DNA from: Henckelia pumila
Taxonomy: Eukaryota; Streptophyta; Magnoliopsida; Lamiales; Gesneriaceae
Assembly: GCF_033568475.1 (NCBI RefSeq)
Contig: NC_133121.1
Location: 71,080,277 to 71,144,276, forward strand
Direction of reading: 5' to 3'
DNA length: 64,000 bases
Below the pieces are notes generated by a model. That model had not been told where the DNA came from and did no database searches. It was given only the letters and a program-made list of their open reading frames with translations. Made by a program: the position numbers and the translations under genes. Positions 34,963-47,080 of the stretch are shown in pieces; within the stretch, counting starts at the first letter, position 1; every line of letters begins with the position of its first letter.

Positions 34963-36060
34963 TAGATCCGAAAAAAGTTCGGTTAGGGTTATCACCACTT
35001 TCCAGCCATACATACTAAAAATATCGGCTAAGGAAACTTATTTGAGTTGTGTCATGTACCTCAAAGAGTAGCAACCACAAAATCTTTCATATGTTTTCTG
35101 CATTTTGTTATTTTGTTGGTAAAAAGACAATTATACATTTTTTTTTAATTTTTACTCATATTTCAAACAAGTGGTGATGTGAATAAAATTACTAAGATAA
35201 AGACCAAATTTGGACTATTTAATTTAATTTAAAATACCAAAATTAAACCCAGAAAATGCTAATTAACTTAGAGTATTATTTGATTGTTCTCTCCCTTTTA
35301 AATATTTTTTTGAAGGACCCTTTTAAATTTACACAAAAACCTCATATAAGACCATCATGCCCGTGTGTCAATTTTTTTGAGAAAATTTTTCGATCAGACT
35401 TAATATTTGAAATTTATTATTTTTTATGTCAAAAATATTATTATCATAACAATTATAAATCAAATCGACCCAACTCACTTATATAAATATGTGAAACCAT
35501 GTCAAAACTCATCTTAGATTTAAATAAAGCAGTCTACGTAGGACAAGATAAATTGATAATGCTAGCTATGTCTGTTTTATAATTTTGTGGATACGTACAC
35601 TATGTTATTATAGATAATAGGCATCAGTAACCATCATGATATCATGGTACGTACAAGTATAATCATATCACACTATGAATTTTTTTTATACGTATAAAAA
35701 AATAAATTTCTACATTTACATTTGCATTTTTTGACAACTAAAAAAAATATATGTTTTGCCTAGCTCCCCCAGTCCCCTCAAAGTCATTTTTGTAGTTCCA
35801 TCAATTATTTTTATTTTAATAGGTCTTCTATGAAATGATTTCATGAATTTACATTCGTGAATCGGGTTGAGTCGATCCATATCTGCAGAAAAAAATAATA
35901 CTTTAACATAGAAAATAATACTTTCATAAATTGAATTGGGTTGAAAATCTGTATCATAAAATTGATGAAACATTTAAAATTTCGCAAATATATGCAAGAG
36001 ACTGATCTTTAATCACAATACAGACGCTTCAACTAGATTTACAATTTCAACTGTTTACAC
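33644..36060. other. Spacer with AT microsatellite
   Basis: AT-rich, no supported gene. Contains the microsatellite listed separately. Confidence 0.5.
34874..34959. repeat. (AT)n microsatellite
   Basis: Long alternating AT run interrupted by ACATACATA; a second run (TA)n is at about 36204-36238. Confidence 0.95.
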
Positions 36061-36197
36061 CTGTGGGCGCCTGCCAATGTGGCACGCCCACAACCACACA
36101 AATTTTTTTATTTTTTTTTCAAAAAATGACTGACGAATCATGGATCGCCACGTAGGCGGTGCCCATATTACCCTGTACCCCTAGGGTGCAGGTTATC

Positions 36198-36246
<49 letters not shown>

Positions 36247-36715
36247 TATAATATAATATTTTCCTAGACTAATGAAATTCTTGTACTAAATTTATCTGGA
36301 AAACATATTGATACGCATAAATGTACGTAACCGAAGATAAAAACAACAATGTAAGAAAATAAATGGATCCCGACATCGTTTTCATATTCAAAATGCTGTA
36401 AAATTCCAAGTTTTTGTTGTTGTGTTTGGTGATTTTAGTTAGGCCATTAATAAGTAACGAAAAAATACCACACAAAGTCAAAGTCAAAGTCCCACCACAT
36501 ATTATATTCCAATCAATGGAAATTTATCACTCCAAATTTCCAATTTAGCAAAAATCAATGAAACTGACAAATCCAAGTAATCAACTCAAAAGCGTGTTAA
36601 GACCACAATCTTCAGCCTGTTCTTCCGAAAATTATTCACGACGTGCTTGTAATTTTCATGAAACACAAATATTGATATGTTCATAATCGAGAATAAACAT
36701 CTTTTTGATATCATT
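36061..36715. other. Spacer with a GTGGGCG hairpin; decayed copia leader may start here
   Basis: TGTGGGCG (36062-36069) and CGCCCACA (about 36086-36093) form a short hairpin. From about 36540 to 36715 the minus strand may be leader of the copia element whose LTR begins at 52930, but no coding motif is readable. Confidence 0.35.
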
Positions 36716-37048
36716 TGATAGGATCGTTTAAGTTTTTAGAAAAAGAGTTGAATAAACACTTACAACACATTCTTCTTCAAAACTAAACTCAGTTGGGTTG
36801 TCAACTGAATTCTAGTATTCTCGAAAATGTCAATAGCAGTTGGCTAACAAATTATATATGCGCGAAAGTAAGCCAAAATGACAGATTAGAACAAAAAAAA
36901 ACTTGAATGAATATAAAACTGAAGTTAAATGAACACAAGTTTGTTTTTGGATGTTTGGAGAATTCAACACTTCTACGTTACCTCTTCTTTCAGGGTAAGA
37001 AAGATATCACTAGAAGACTTTGAATTTTAGAACACTTTGCAGAATCCC
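36716..37048 (-). repeat. Copia LTR (third family), 3' part
   Basis: On the minus strand this continues the LTR that starts at 52930 and ends CGATCCTATCA at 36716. It is followed by a decayed primer-site-like TGATATCAAAAAG. The gypsy element 37049-52167 separates the halves; both share CAGTT-rich sequence. Together they give an LTR of about 1.1 kb. Confidence 0.5.
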
Positions 37049-38536
37049 TGTAGTAGCCCGGTTCTATTTTACAAGATTAAGAGATTTAAAAGGTTAAAAC
37101 ATGATTAAAGAAATTTTTATTGGATTAATAGAGTTGAAAAATGGATCCAGAACGTTCGAAATAACCCGAAAAGTCCTGAGTTTAAGGACAGATTGGAAGC
37201 ACCGAACCATAGTTCGGAGTGTCCGAACTCCATGCAGTTCGGAAGTTATGTTGTGTTTGGAAGCTAGTGAGATCGGAAGCTCCGATCGTTGTTCGGAAGC
37301 TCTGATCGTTTCCAGCCAAGTGTCAAAATAGTGATGTTAGTAGGATGATGTCATCAGTGGAGATCGGAAGTTCCGATCGTAGTTCGAAAGCTCCGATCGT
37401 TTTCAACCAAGTGTCAAAATAGTGATGTCAGCAGGATGATGTCATCTGTGGAGATCGAAAGTTCCGATCTCAGTTCGAAAGCTCCGATCTGCTGGTAGGG
37501 ACACATGTCAAAGATGCATGATACGTGGTGCTCGGTGCCGATCGGAAGCTCCGATAACAGGGATTGGAGGTTCCGATCGTGGCCTATAAATATGGGGTCT
37601 AGAGCCTCATTTTCTTGCTCATTCCCTCTTCCCAAATCTTGATTATTGGTAGAAATGGGGTGTTTCTATCTTTGGCAAGGGACGGTGCTTTGGCGAGGCG
37701 TCCAGAAGTCGTAGCAGAGTTGTGCCCAAGTTCTGGGGTATTCGATAACAAAAGGGCTGACGATGGACGGAGGTATACTCGAGATCCTATAAATAGTTTG
37801 GGAGTATCTATTAGCTAAATTAAGGATTTTAGATATTGTTTAGTGATTTAGTGATCTTGTGAATATAGGCTTGGACATAGAGCTGGTGTAGCTTGCCTAG
37901 TAGAATTAAGGTACGAAAGTACTGTTCGAGATACCTTAACTGAGTATGCATGCATTATGTGTTGCATTGATTATATGACATGATTTTATCTGCATATATT
38001 ATGACATGTTATTATGCTTCATGCATGATCATCTTGAGCTTATATCCTTGCGATATCCGGTAGTAGGATGCTTACCTATCTTGTTAGTGGATGGTTGGAC
38101 ACTTGAACTCATGTCAGGTCACCATTATTCCACTGTTGGGTATGGAGCCACCTCCAGGGGTGACAGCGCATAGTGCTACATACCTAGGGCCCAAGTCTAT
38201 TCTTGACCTCGAGTCTTGGTAACCCGTATATTTGCATACATGAACATATAATATTGTATACTCATACTCTCGTACTAAGCGTTTTATGCTCACGTCCTCG
38301 TACTGTTTTTGGACACCCCATTCGACGGAGCAGTTGCAGGTAGTTCTCCTAAAGATTTGGAGATTGGGTGGTGACCAAGGCAGGATTGCAGGGTCAGCCA
38401 GTAGGTTTTACTTTACTGGAATTAAGTTATTTTTATAGTTTGAACTTCCGCAGTATATCTTTGATTATAATTAACTATTGATTAATTGCATGCTTAAGCT
38501 CTTGATTAGTAGGTGATCACGGTACGGGTCACTACA
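37049..38536 (+). repeat. 5' LTR of gypsy element (1488 bp)
   Basis: Begins TGTAGTAGCCCG and ends CGGGTCACTACA, giving complementary termini. Flanking pentamers ATCCC (37044-37048) and ACCCC (52168-52172) differ by one base and fit a target duplication. Contains the GATCGGAAGCTCCGATC palindrome array at 37210-37582. The short frames in it are not supported as genes. Confidence 0.85.
37210..37582. repeat. Palindrome array GATCGGAAGCTCCGATC in the LTR
   Basis: Paired palindromes recur with starts at 37271, 37362, 37453 and about 37540 (91, 91 and 87 bp apart), plus TTCGGAGTGTCCGAA near 37212. Copies differ by single changes that partly preserve pairing. Confidence 0.85.
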
Positions 38537-38540
38537 TTTA

Positions 38541-38932
38541 CGCAGTGTTTGGTTCAATTGATATGATTATTAAATGATTGATAAAAGACATGATAAATAA
38601 GGATTGGTAATTTGTGTTATATTGTGTTTGGTTTGATTTTTAGGAATAAGATTAAATAATGGTTTAAAATTTTTTTGCCAAAAATACCATGTATATTTTT
38701 ATTGGATGGGTGATTTTTAGGTTGAAGGGAAAGGATAATTATGGAATTTATGTGTAAGATAAAAACAAGGATAAGTAATATTAGGGTGAGGGGAGAGCTT
38801 AGTTAACCTACTATAAAATAACTTTATCCTTTCTAGGTTAGATTAGTTTGTTTTAATAAAAATCCTACCAAATAATGAATTAAATAAAAAATCACACACA
38901 AACCTACCTAATACCTTGTACCAAACACTGCG
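38541..38932. mobile_element. Tourist-like (PIF/Harbinger) MITE, 392 bp
   Basis: Terminal inverted repeat CGCAGTGTTTGGT at the left and ACCAAACACTGCG at the right, perfect over 13 bp; TTA duplication at 38538-38540 and 38933-38935. No coding capacity. It sits between the gypsy LTR and its primer-binding site. Confidence 0.9.
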
Positions 38933-38935
38933 TTA

Positions 38936-38946
38936 TGGTATCAGAG
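38936..38946 (+). other. Primer-binding site of the gypsy element
   Basis: TGGTATCAGAG; displaced from the LTR end by the 392-bp MITE. Confidence 0.8.
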
Positions 38947-39104
38947 ATTGGTACAGTATCATTTGGTTTGGAATGATAGCTGGTTTTTCTATTGTGAGGG
39001 AGCGTGAACCCCGATGCCACTGTATCAGCTTTGAGATCCTGTCGAGCTCTGGAGTCTGGCGGGGAAGGCTACCTCATTTATACAGTTAATTTGTCCACTG
39101 AAAG

Positions 39105-41802
39105 TGTTGGTATATGAAGTTTTCTTGTTGTTAATGAATTCCCTGATGCTTTTCCTGATGAGATTCTGGGTTTCTCTCATGTTCGAGAAGTTGAGTTTGG
39201 CATTGATCTAAGGCCAAGAACGTCATCTATTTCGAGAGCATCGTATCTTCTAGCTCCGTCAGAGATTCACGAGTTGAAGAATCAGTTGCAGGATCTCTTG
39301 GATAAGGGATATATTCGGCCTAGTATATCTCCGTGGGGAGCTCCTGTTCTCTTCGTGAAGAAAAAGGATGGGTCTATGCATCTGTGTATTAACTACCGAC
39401 AATTGAATAGCGTGACCATAAAAAATAAGTATCCTTTGCCTCGTATAGATGATTTATTTGATCAGTTGCAGGGTACTTTAGTTTACTCCAAGATTGACTT
39501 GAGATCTGGATATCACCAGATGCGAGTCAGAGATCAGGATATAGCCAAGACTGCATTCACGACCAGATATGGGAATTATGAGTTTTTGGTAATGCCATTT
39601 GGGTTGACTAATGCACCGGCTGTATTTATGGATTTTATGAATCGAGTATTTCGAGAATTTCTGGACAAGTTTGTGGTTGTATTTATCGATGATATTCTGG
39701 TGTATTCACGTAACGTGAATGAGAATGCGTATCATGAGAATTGTGTTGCAGACTCTTCGAGAGAAGCAATTGTACGCAAAGTTGAGTAAGTGTGAATTCT
39801 GGTTGGATCGGGTGGTATTTCTTGGCCACATTATATCCAAGTAAGGAGTGGCGGTAGATCAGAGCAAGATTGAGGATGTATTGAACTGGTCGCGTCCGAC
39901 GACGGTAGCAGAGATCCGTAGTTTTCTAGGTCTGGCAGGATATTATCGTCACTTTATCGCAAATTTCTCGCAACTAGCTCGACCTCTGATGCAACTTACT
40001 CGCAAGGGCGTAACTTTTGAATGGTCCTCGAAATGTGAAGAGAATTTTTGTGAACTTCGCAGACGGTTACTTCTGCACCTATCTTGGCATTATCGTCTGG
40101 ATCTGGAGGGTATGTGGTATATACTGATGCTTCTCTGTAGGGGTTAGGCTATGTCCTGACTCAGAATGGGCATGTTATTGCATACACTTCTAGACAGTTG
40201 AAAGTTCACAAGAAAAATTATCCAGTGCATGATTTGGAGTTAGCAGCTATTATATTTGCATTGAAAATCTGGCGCCATTACCTGTATGGTGAGAAATTTG
40301 AAATATTCACAAATCATAAAAGTCTCAAGTATTTGTTCACTCAGGCCGAGTAGAACATGAGACAGCGACGTTGGATGGATTTGTTGAAAGATTATGACTG
40401 TGAGATTAAATATCATCCAGGAGCTGCTAATCTCACTGCGGATGCTTTGAGTCATAAGGTGCGAGTACCTGCACTTCAGACTTGTCTTGTTTCCAGTATA
40501 ATCCAGGATTGTTGTTCTTCGAGATATACCTTAAAGCACAAGAAAGGTATGAGGATTATTCAGATGTATGCAATTTTATATGATCCAACCTTGTATTCTC
40601 AGATTCGAGATGCTCAGATGTCTGACTCGAAAACTCAGCGATTGGATCGATTAGCCAGATATGATAGTATGCCTGGATTTTACTATCAGGCTGATGGTTT
40701 GTTGTGTCGGTCAGGACGTATTGTAGTACCTGAGGATGATACTCTGAGGAGTTAGATTTTATCTCAAGCACATCGTAACAAGTTGAGTATTCATCCAGGG
40801 ATCAACAAGGTGTACAAGGATTTACGAACTCGGTTTTTGTGGAAAAGAATGAAACAGAGTGTGTATCGTTATGTGTCCAAGTGTCTAGTGTGTCAACAAG
40901 TTAAGGCAGAACACCGACGACCTGTGGGATTGCTTCACACTTTGCTTATTCCTGAGTGGAAATGAGATTTGATCACGATGGATTTTGTGACCCATTTTCC
41001 AGTATCCTCGAGAAATTTTGATGCTATCTGGGTTGTGGTGGATCGACTCACCAAGTCAGCACACTTCATTCCGTATAACTGAGATTATACTTTTGATCGG
41101 ATGGCTCGTTTACATTCAGGAGATTTTAGATTCCATGGAGTACTCGTGAGTATTGTCAATGATCAAGACCCCAGGTTTACTTCTAGATTCTGGGGGAGTT
41201 TCCAGCATGCATTGGGTACTACAATCAGTTTGAGTACTACTTATCACCTAGAGACTGATGGTCAGTCAGAGCGAACTATCCGTACTCTTGAGGATATGTT
41301 GTGAACTTGTGCTATGGATTTTTGTCAGCATGGCAAGATCAATTGCCACTAATTGAATTCGCGTACAACAACAGTTATCATCGTAGTATTGGTATGACAC
41401 CATTTGAGGCATTTTACGGTCGAAGATGTCGTACTCCACTGTTTTGGGAAGAAGTGGGGAAGCGACAGGTTGAGGGACCAAAATTAGTTCAAGAGATTGT
41501 AGATATAGTTGACCAGATCAAGAAGTCTATCAGAACTGCACAAGATCGACAAGCTAGTTATGCTAATACTAAGCGTCGACCTTTGCAATTTCAGGTTGGT
41601 GAGAAAGTATTCCTGAGAGTTTCACCTTTTCGCAGGATTTTGAGATTTGGTCTCAAAGGAAAGCTATCTCAAAGGTTCATTGGTCCATTAGATATTTTGG
41701 AGAGTGTTGGAGATCTAGCGTACAGATTGGCTTTACCATTGTATCTGTCTAGTATCCACGATGTGTTCCATGCATTACTGTTATGACGATATGTAGCAGA
41801 TG
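39105..41802 (+). pseudogene. pol: Gypsy pol pseudogene (RT, RNase H, integrase), 5' part
   Basis: Reverse transcriptase (about 39140-39720) is readable with [16 protein letters not shown], the IDLRSGYHQ motif and [11 protein letters not shown], the active-site block. RNase H follows at about 40110-40470 (YTDAS start, then DALSHK). The integrase zinc domain is at about 40770-40905 (H near LSIHPGI, CLVCQQ), and the catalytic core is seen up to about 41300, then the C-terminal GPLDILE region. Several stops (for example near 39842, 40351, 40753, 40963, 41080, 41302) and frame changes break it. Gag and protease are absent: only about 170 bp lies between the primer site and RT. The order RT-RNase H-integrase marks it as gypsy. 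The copia element at 41803 interrupts the integrase C-terminus. Confidence 0.9.
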
Positions 41803-43648
41803 TGTTGGAGAACGCGGCGATCAGATCAATCAGGATTGATACCCGGTGCAGCGGAAGTTTAAAAATTTTATATGGAATGATTCCATATTGGGTATCAAAA
41901 CTTTTACGATTAAATTGTGTGTGTAAAAATTAAATAACAATTATAAATTTTTACCTTTAATCTCGAATCGAGATTTTGGACACCAACAGATTACTCTGCT
42001 CTTGTTGTATATCCCTGGAACTGATGGACGAACTGTTCTTCAATCAGGTCCACGAATGGATATTTAATCCCTCTGATAGATTGCACTAGAAAATCTATCA
42101 GAAGTTTCTACGAAGATATTAACGAATTTGATCCGTTAAACCAGACTGTAATTCAAAATTCACAGACTGGATTTTATCGAGCAGAGGGGAAAGGGGGCGG
42201 CCACTACTGAGAGAAAATAACTAGGTTTTTCGAAAATTTGTGACCTATTCTATATAATTTCTGTACTGCAATAACTTATTTATAATGTAGGCCACTAACA
42301 GCTTAGGGCCAATTAGTCATAAGTTCAAGCCCGACAAGCAAAGCCCGCATGTTCAGAAATTAATATAAAATTCATCGTGACTTTGATTGATAAACCGATT
42401 TCACCAATGTGCACAGAAACCATTTCTGCACCTTTTAAAGTCAAGATAAATTTTTCTGAATCCGAATTCAGTGATTTCCAAAAATGCTCATCCCTATGTC
42501 ATTTTAGGAAATCTTACTCCTCTACTCATAATTAAGAAGTCCAACTTCTTTGTTCATTAAATTTAACTCTTTAAATTTAACTATCTCAACGAGGATTAGA
42601 AATCCATTACTCTGTGTGACCCTCAATGGTTCAGGGATACAGCTAGCCGTGGGCTCACAACTCCTTGAGACTCGGAACAACAATTTCCGACTTGCCCATC
42701 GAATCATGGTAAGAGCGCCTAGCAACATCGCCCCATGATTCCCTAGGTATCACTGATAGTGCCTGCAAGAACCAATAGATTTTGGTTAGCATACAGTACG
42801 GTCCCTTCATCCAAATATCCCAATCGAATCAACAACCATTGGTATATCGAGAGTCGTTCGAGATTCGATAACTATGCAATACATCTTGAAGATCAAATAG
42901 TGACATCGCATGTGTTACTAAGAAACCATTTCTTAAAACACATCATGTACTCTGGCCAGAGATTCGTCACACTAATATCTCCTCAGATCGCATAGGATAT
43001 CCACACTCGCAAGTATGTGGTGAATCCTTGACAACAAAGCATCGACTCCTATATGTGTTGTAACTGTACCCAATCCCGACACCTGATGACCCCAATAGAG
43101 TCGGTAAATGAGTCAAAGCACAGTACTAGCATATAGAGTCTCAATGATGTTTCAAGTAATAAGGACTAATGGTGTACAACCAAAACCGCGGACTTTATCC
43201 ACTCGATAAGTGATAACCACTTGGAAAGTTCGGATAGGGTAGTTCGATCATTCATCATATGAATATCCATTTGCATGCTTCGAACATCTCTATGTTCCTT
43301 ACCAATGAAACGTGGTACTCTGCATCGCAAATGCTAGTCTCAAACTCGAGCGATCCTTATCCTTATTATCGGACGGCTCAATCGACTAGGAACATCTTAG
43401 AATATACAGTGACTATAAGATGTGTTTCATGATAGACATCTCCATGTTCTACCACATCTTACATACACTATAGTATATTCAAGGTCTTTATCAAAACAAC
43501 AATAGTATATCACAATATAACAATATGAAGAAAGATAAAGTCATTGCCATTAATAAAAGTGTAAATAATATTAAACAAAAGATTATTTATACAAAGAGTC
43601 ATCAAAGCCCTTAGCCACAAGTTGGCTCTCCGGGCACCCACTCTTTCA
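41803..43648 (-). repeat. 3' LTR of copia element 1 (1846 bp)
   Basis: Read on +, begins TGTTGGAGAACGCGG and ends CACTCTTTCA. Target duplication AGATG is at 41798-41802 and 50705-50709. It is the same length as the partner LTR at 48859, with few differences. The polypurine tract (minus strand GGCAAGTGGGAGAT) is at 43649-43662. Confidence 0.95.
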
Positions 43649-43662
43649 ATCTCCCACTTGCC

Positions 43663-46600
43663 CTATAGCCAACTAGTCATACTACGTAGACCCATTGCTT
43701 CGCGATGTTTGTCAAATAATGGTCCTGGCAAGGGCTTAGTAAGTGGATCAGCGATATTGTCTGCAGAGGCCACTCTTTCGACAGTGATGTCTCCTCTTTT
43801 CAAAATCTCCCGGATGATGTGGTATTTCCTCAGTACGTGTTTGGATCTTTGATGAGACCTTGGTTCCTTTGCCTGAGCAATGGCACCCGTGTTGTCACAG
43901 TACACCGGGACTGGACCAACAACTTCAGGAATGACACCCAACTCTTGGATGAAATTCCTCATCCAAACGGCCTCTTTAGCAGCAGCTGATGCTGCAATGT
44001 ATTCTGCCTCAGTGGTGGAATCCGCTGTGGTGTCCTGCTTGGAACTCTTCCAAGAGACAGCACCGCCATTGAGCATGAACACAAATCCAAAGGTTGACTT
44101 CGAGTCATCCACGTCACTTTGGAAGCTAGAGTCGGTATAGCCTTCCAATTTTAGTTCTCTTCCTCCATATACCATGAACATATTCTTAGTCCTTCGTAAG
44201 TACTTAAGAATGTCCTTCACGGCTTTCCAATGCATTTGACCGGGATTAGCTTGATATCTGCTCGTGACACTCAGAGCAAATGCTACATCCGGTCTGGTAG
44301 ATATCATCCCATACATGATACTACCTATGGCTGACGCATATGGTACATGTGTCATTTTCTCTATCTCTTCATCAGTCTTGGGACACATAGACTTGGATAG
44401 AGAAACTCCATGACACATGGGTAGATGTCCTCTCTTGGACCCATCCATTTAAAACCGTTTCAATATGGTGTCGATGTAGGTTGATTGAGTGAGTCCTATC
44501 ATTCTCTTAGATCTATCTCTATAGATCTGTATCCCAAGAATATAGGATGCCTCACCCAAATCCTTCATCGAGAATCTACCTGATAACCATATCTTTGTTG
44601 ACTGCAACATCCCTACGTCATTCCCAATGAGTAGGATGTCATCAACATAAAGTACTAAGAATGTCACAGCATCCTTAACTACTTTCTTGTACACGCATGG
44701 TTCTTCCGGGTTCTTGATGAAACCAAAATCCTTTATTGTTTCATTAAATTTCTGGTTCCAACTTCTTGATGCTTGTTTTAGACCATAGATTGATCTCTGA
44801 AGCTTGCATACCTTATGCTCGCTTCCCATGGATGTGTATCCCTCTGGCTGCATCATATAGATTTCTTCCTTAATGTCTCCATTTAGAAAAGCAGTCTTCA
44901 CATCCATTTGCCATATCTCATAGTCATACCAAGCAGCTATGACAATAAGGATTCTTATGGACTTGAACATTGCAACTGGTGAAAAGGTTTCATCATAGTC
45001 AACTCCTTGTCTTTGAGTTTAACCTTTCGCCACCAATCGCGCCTTGTAGGTCAATACCTTACCATCAGGCCCAAGCTTTCTCTTGTAGATCCATTTACAC
45101 CCTATTGGAACAATTCCATCGGGAGGATCTACTAAAGACCAAACTTGGTTTGTATGCATCGAATCTATTTCCGACTGCATAGCTTCAAGCCATAAATTTG
45201 AATCCGCATCAGAAATTGCTTCTTTGAAGTTTCTTGGATCACATCCAACGTCGGGTTCATCTTGATCCCCTTCAAGAAGAAGACCATATCGAATAGGAGG
45301 TCTAGAAGTCCTCTCGGATCTTCTAGGTATAGGCGTGTCTATCAATGGTTCCTGAGGTGTAGGATCGTTATTTTGTATTTCTGGTTCTTCTCGAATTTCT
45401 TCGAGTTCCATCATCTCGACTTTCTTATCCAATAAGAACTCCTTCTCCAAGAAGGTGGCATTCCTTGAAACAAACACCTTTGTTTCAGTAGGATGATAGA
45501 AATAATATCCGATTGAATTCTTCGGATACCCTACAAAATAACATAAGATGGATCGACTATCCAACTTATCTCCCACTGTCTGCTTCACGTAAGCAGGACA
45601 TCCCCAAATCCTCAAGTACGAATACTTAGGAGCTTTGCCATTCCATAACTCGTATGGTGTTTTGTCCACTGCTTTAGTGTGACGTTGTTCAACAAAAACA
45701 CCGCCGTTTCAAGGGCGTAGCCCCAAAACGAAGGTGGAAGCTCAGTGAAGCTCATCATGGATTGAACCATGTCCAACAAAGTTCGATTACGATGCTCCGA
45801 TACACCATTCAGCTGAGGTGTCATAGGAGAAGTCCACTGAGAGAGAATTCCATTCTCTTTCAGATAGTCCAAAAACTCAGTACTCAAGTATTCTCCACCT
45901 CGATCCGATCGAAGTGCTTTAATACTTTTACCTAGCTTGTTTTCTACTTCAGCCTTGAATTCTTTGAACTTTTCAAACGCTTCAGACTTATATTTCATTA
46001 AATATAAATACCCATACCTAGAATAATCATCAGTAAAGGTAATGAAGTAGGTGTGGCCATATTGAGTACCAACTCTAAATGGACCACAAACATCTGTATG
46101 GATCAAATCCAACAGATTTTGACTACGCTCAGGTTTCCCCTTAAAAGGAGATTTAGTCATTTTTCCTTTCAGGCAGGATTCACAAGTAGGTAGAGAGTTA
46201 ATATCAGACATATCAAACATGCCCTCTCCCACTAGCTTGTTCATCCTCCTTGAGGAAATATGACCTAGCCTAGCATGCCAAAGGTTTGCCGGGTTTTGAC
46301 TATCGATTTTCCTTTTGTTTGTTGTTACCGGTTTATCAACATAATTTATTGGAACGTCTTTTAATTTTAAGTTATATAGATCGTTTTCAAGTTGTCCATT
46401 TCCAATCAAACATTCATTCTTGTAAATATTGCAAATCTCATTCACAAAATTGCAAGAATAACAATCTCTATCAAGCATAGAAATAAAAATAATTTTTTTG
46501 ACCAAATCCGGAACATACAAAACATCTCTCAAAAATAACTTAAAATTGTTTTGCAAAATTAAATAAATGTCTCCTATCGCTTTGGCTTCGACTCTTGAAC

Positions 46601-47080
46601 CATTCCCGAGTCTCAGTTGGGTCTCACCCATCCTTAGCTTATTACTTCTTGTCATCATTTGCAACTCATTGTAAATGTGAGATCTATATCTGGTATCCAA
46701 TACCCAAGAAGTAGTATTAAGTGAAACATTTATTTCAATATAGAACATACCCTTCGCAGTTCGCAACTGCTCGAGGTATTCCTTGCAGTTACGTTTCCAA
46801 TGACCGGGTTTCTTGCAGTGATGGCAAACTTGTTTAGACTTGTCCAATTTTGCATGTAACATTTGGCCTTGAGATCATGGTCCAACCATTTCTCTAGTTC
46901 GGCCAACCTTTCGGCAGTTACATCAGCCGGGGCTGTTTTCGGAGAAGCCTTTTCTAACACTTAGAAAATCTTTTCCGAACTTAGGACAATCTTAACTTAT
47001 GGAATCATTCTGTATTGTTTGCGCCAGTAAGTTTGTTTTGTTGGAGAATTGAAACATGTGGATTACGAAAATTCATCATA
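43663..47080 (-). pseudogene. Copia gag-pol pseudogene (element 1)
   Basis: Minus-strand polyprotein in copia order: zinc knuckle (CHHCKKPGHWKRNC), protease, integrase, RT (YVDDILLIGND near 44580-44615) and RNase H. Compared by eye with the intact frame at 60621-63977 it has a stop at about 44449, a stop at about 45018 and a one-base deletion at about 45677. The protease active-site triplet reads DTR instead of DTG. Gag starts near 47080 with a stop and frame change around 46960-47010. Most of gag between the N-terminal part and the zinc knuckle is then deleted, with a frame shift at about 46862. The copy cannot make a working polyprotein, yet its LTRs are nearly identical, so it may have moved using proteins from another copy. 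Confidence 0.93.

Noticed and set aside
34868..35071. 67-residue frame starting in the AT microsatellite
   Set aside because: Alternating Tyr-Ile translation of the (AT)n repeat; not a protein gene.
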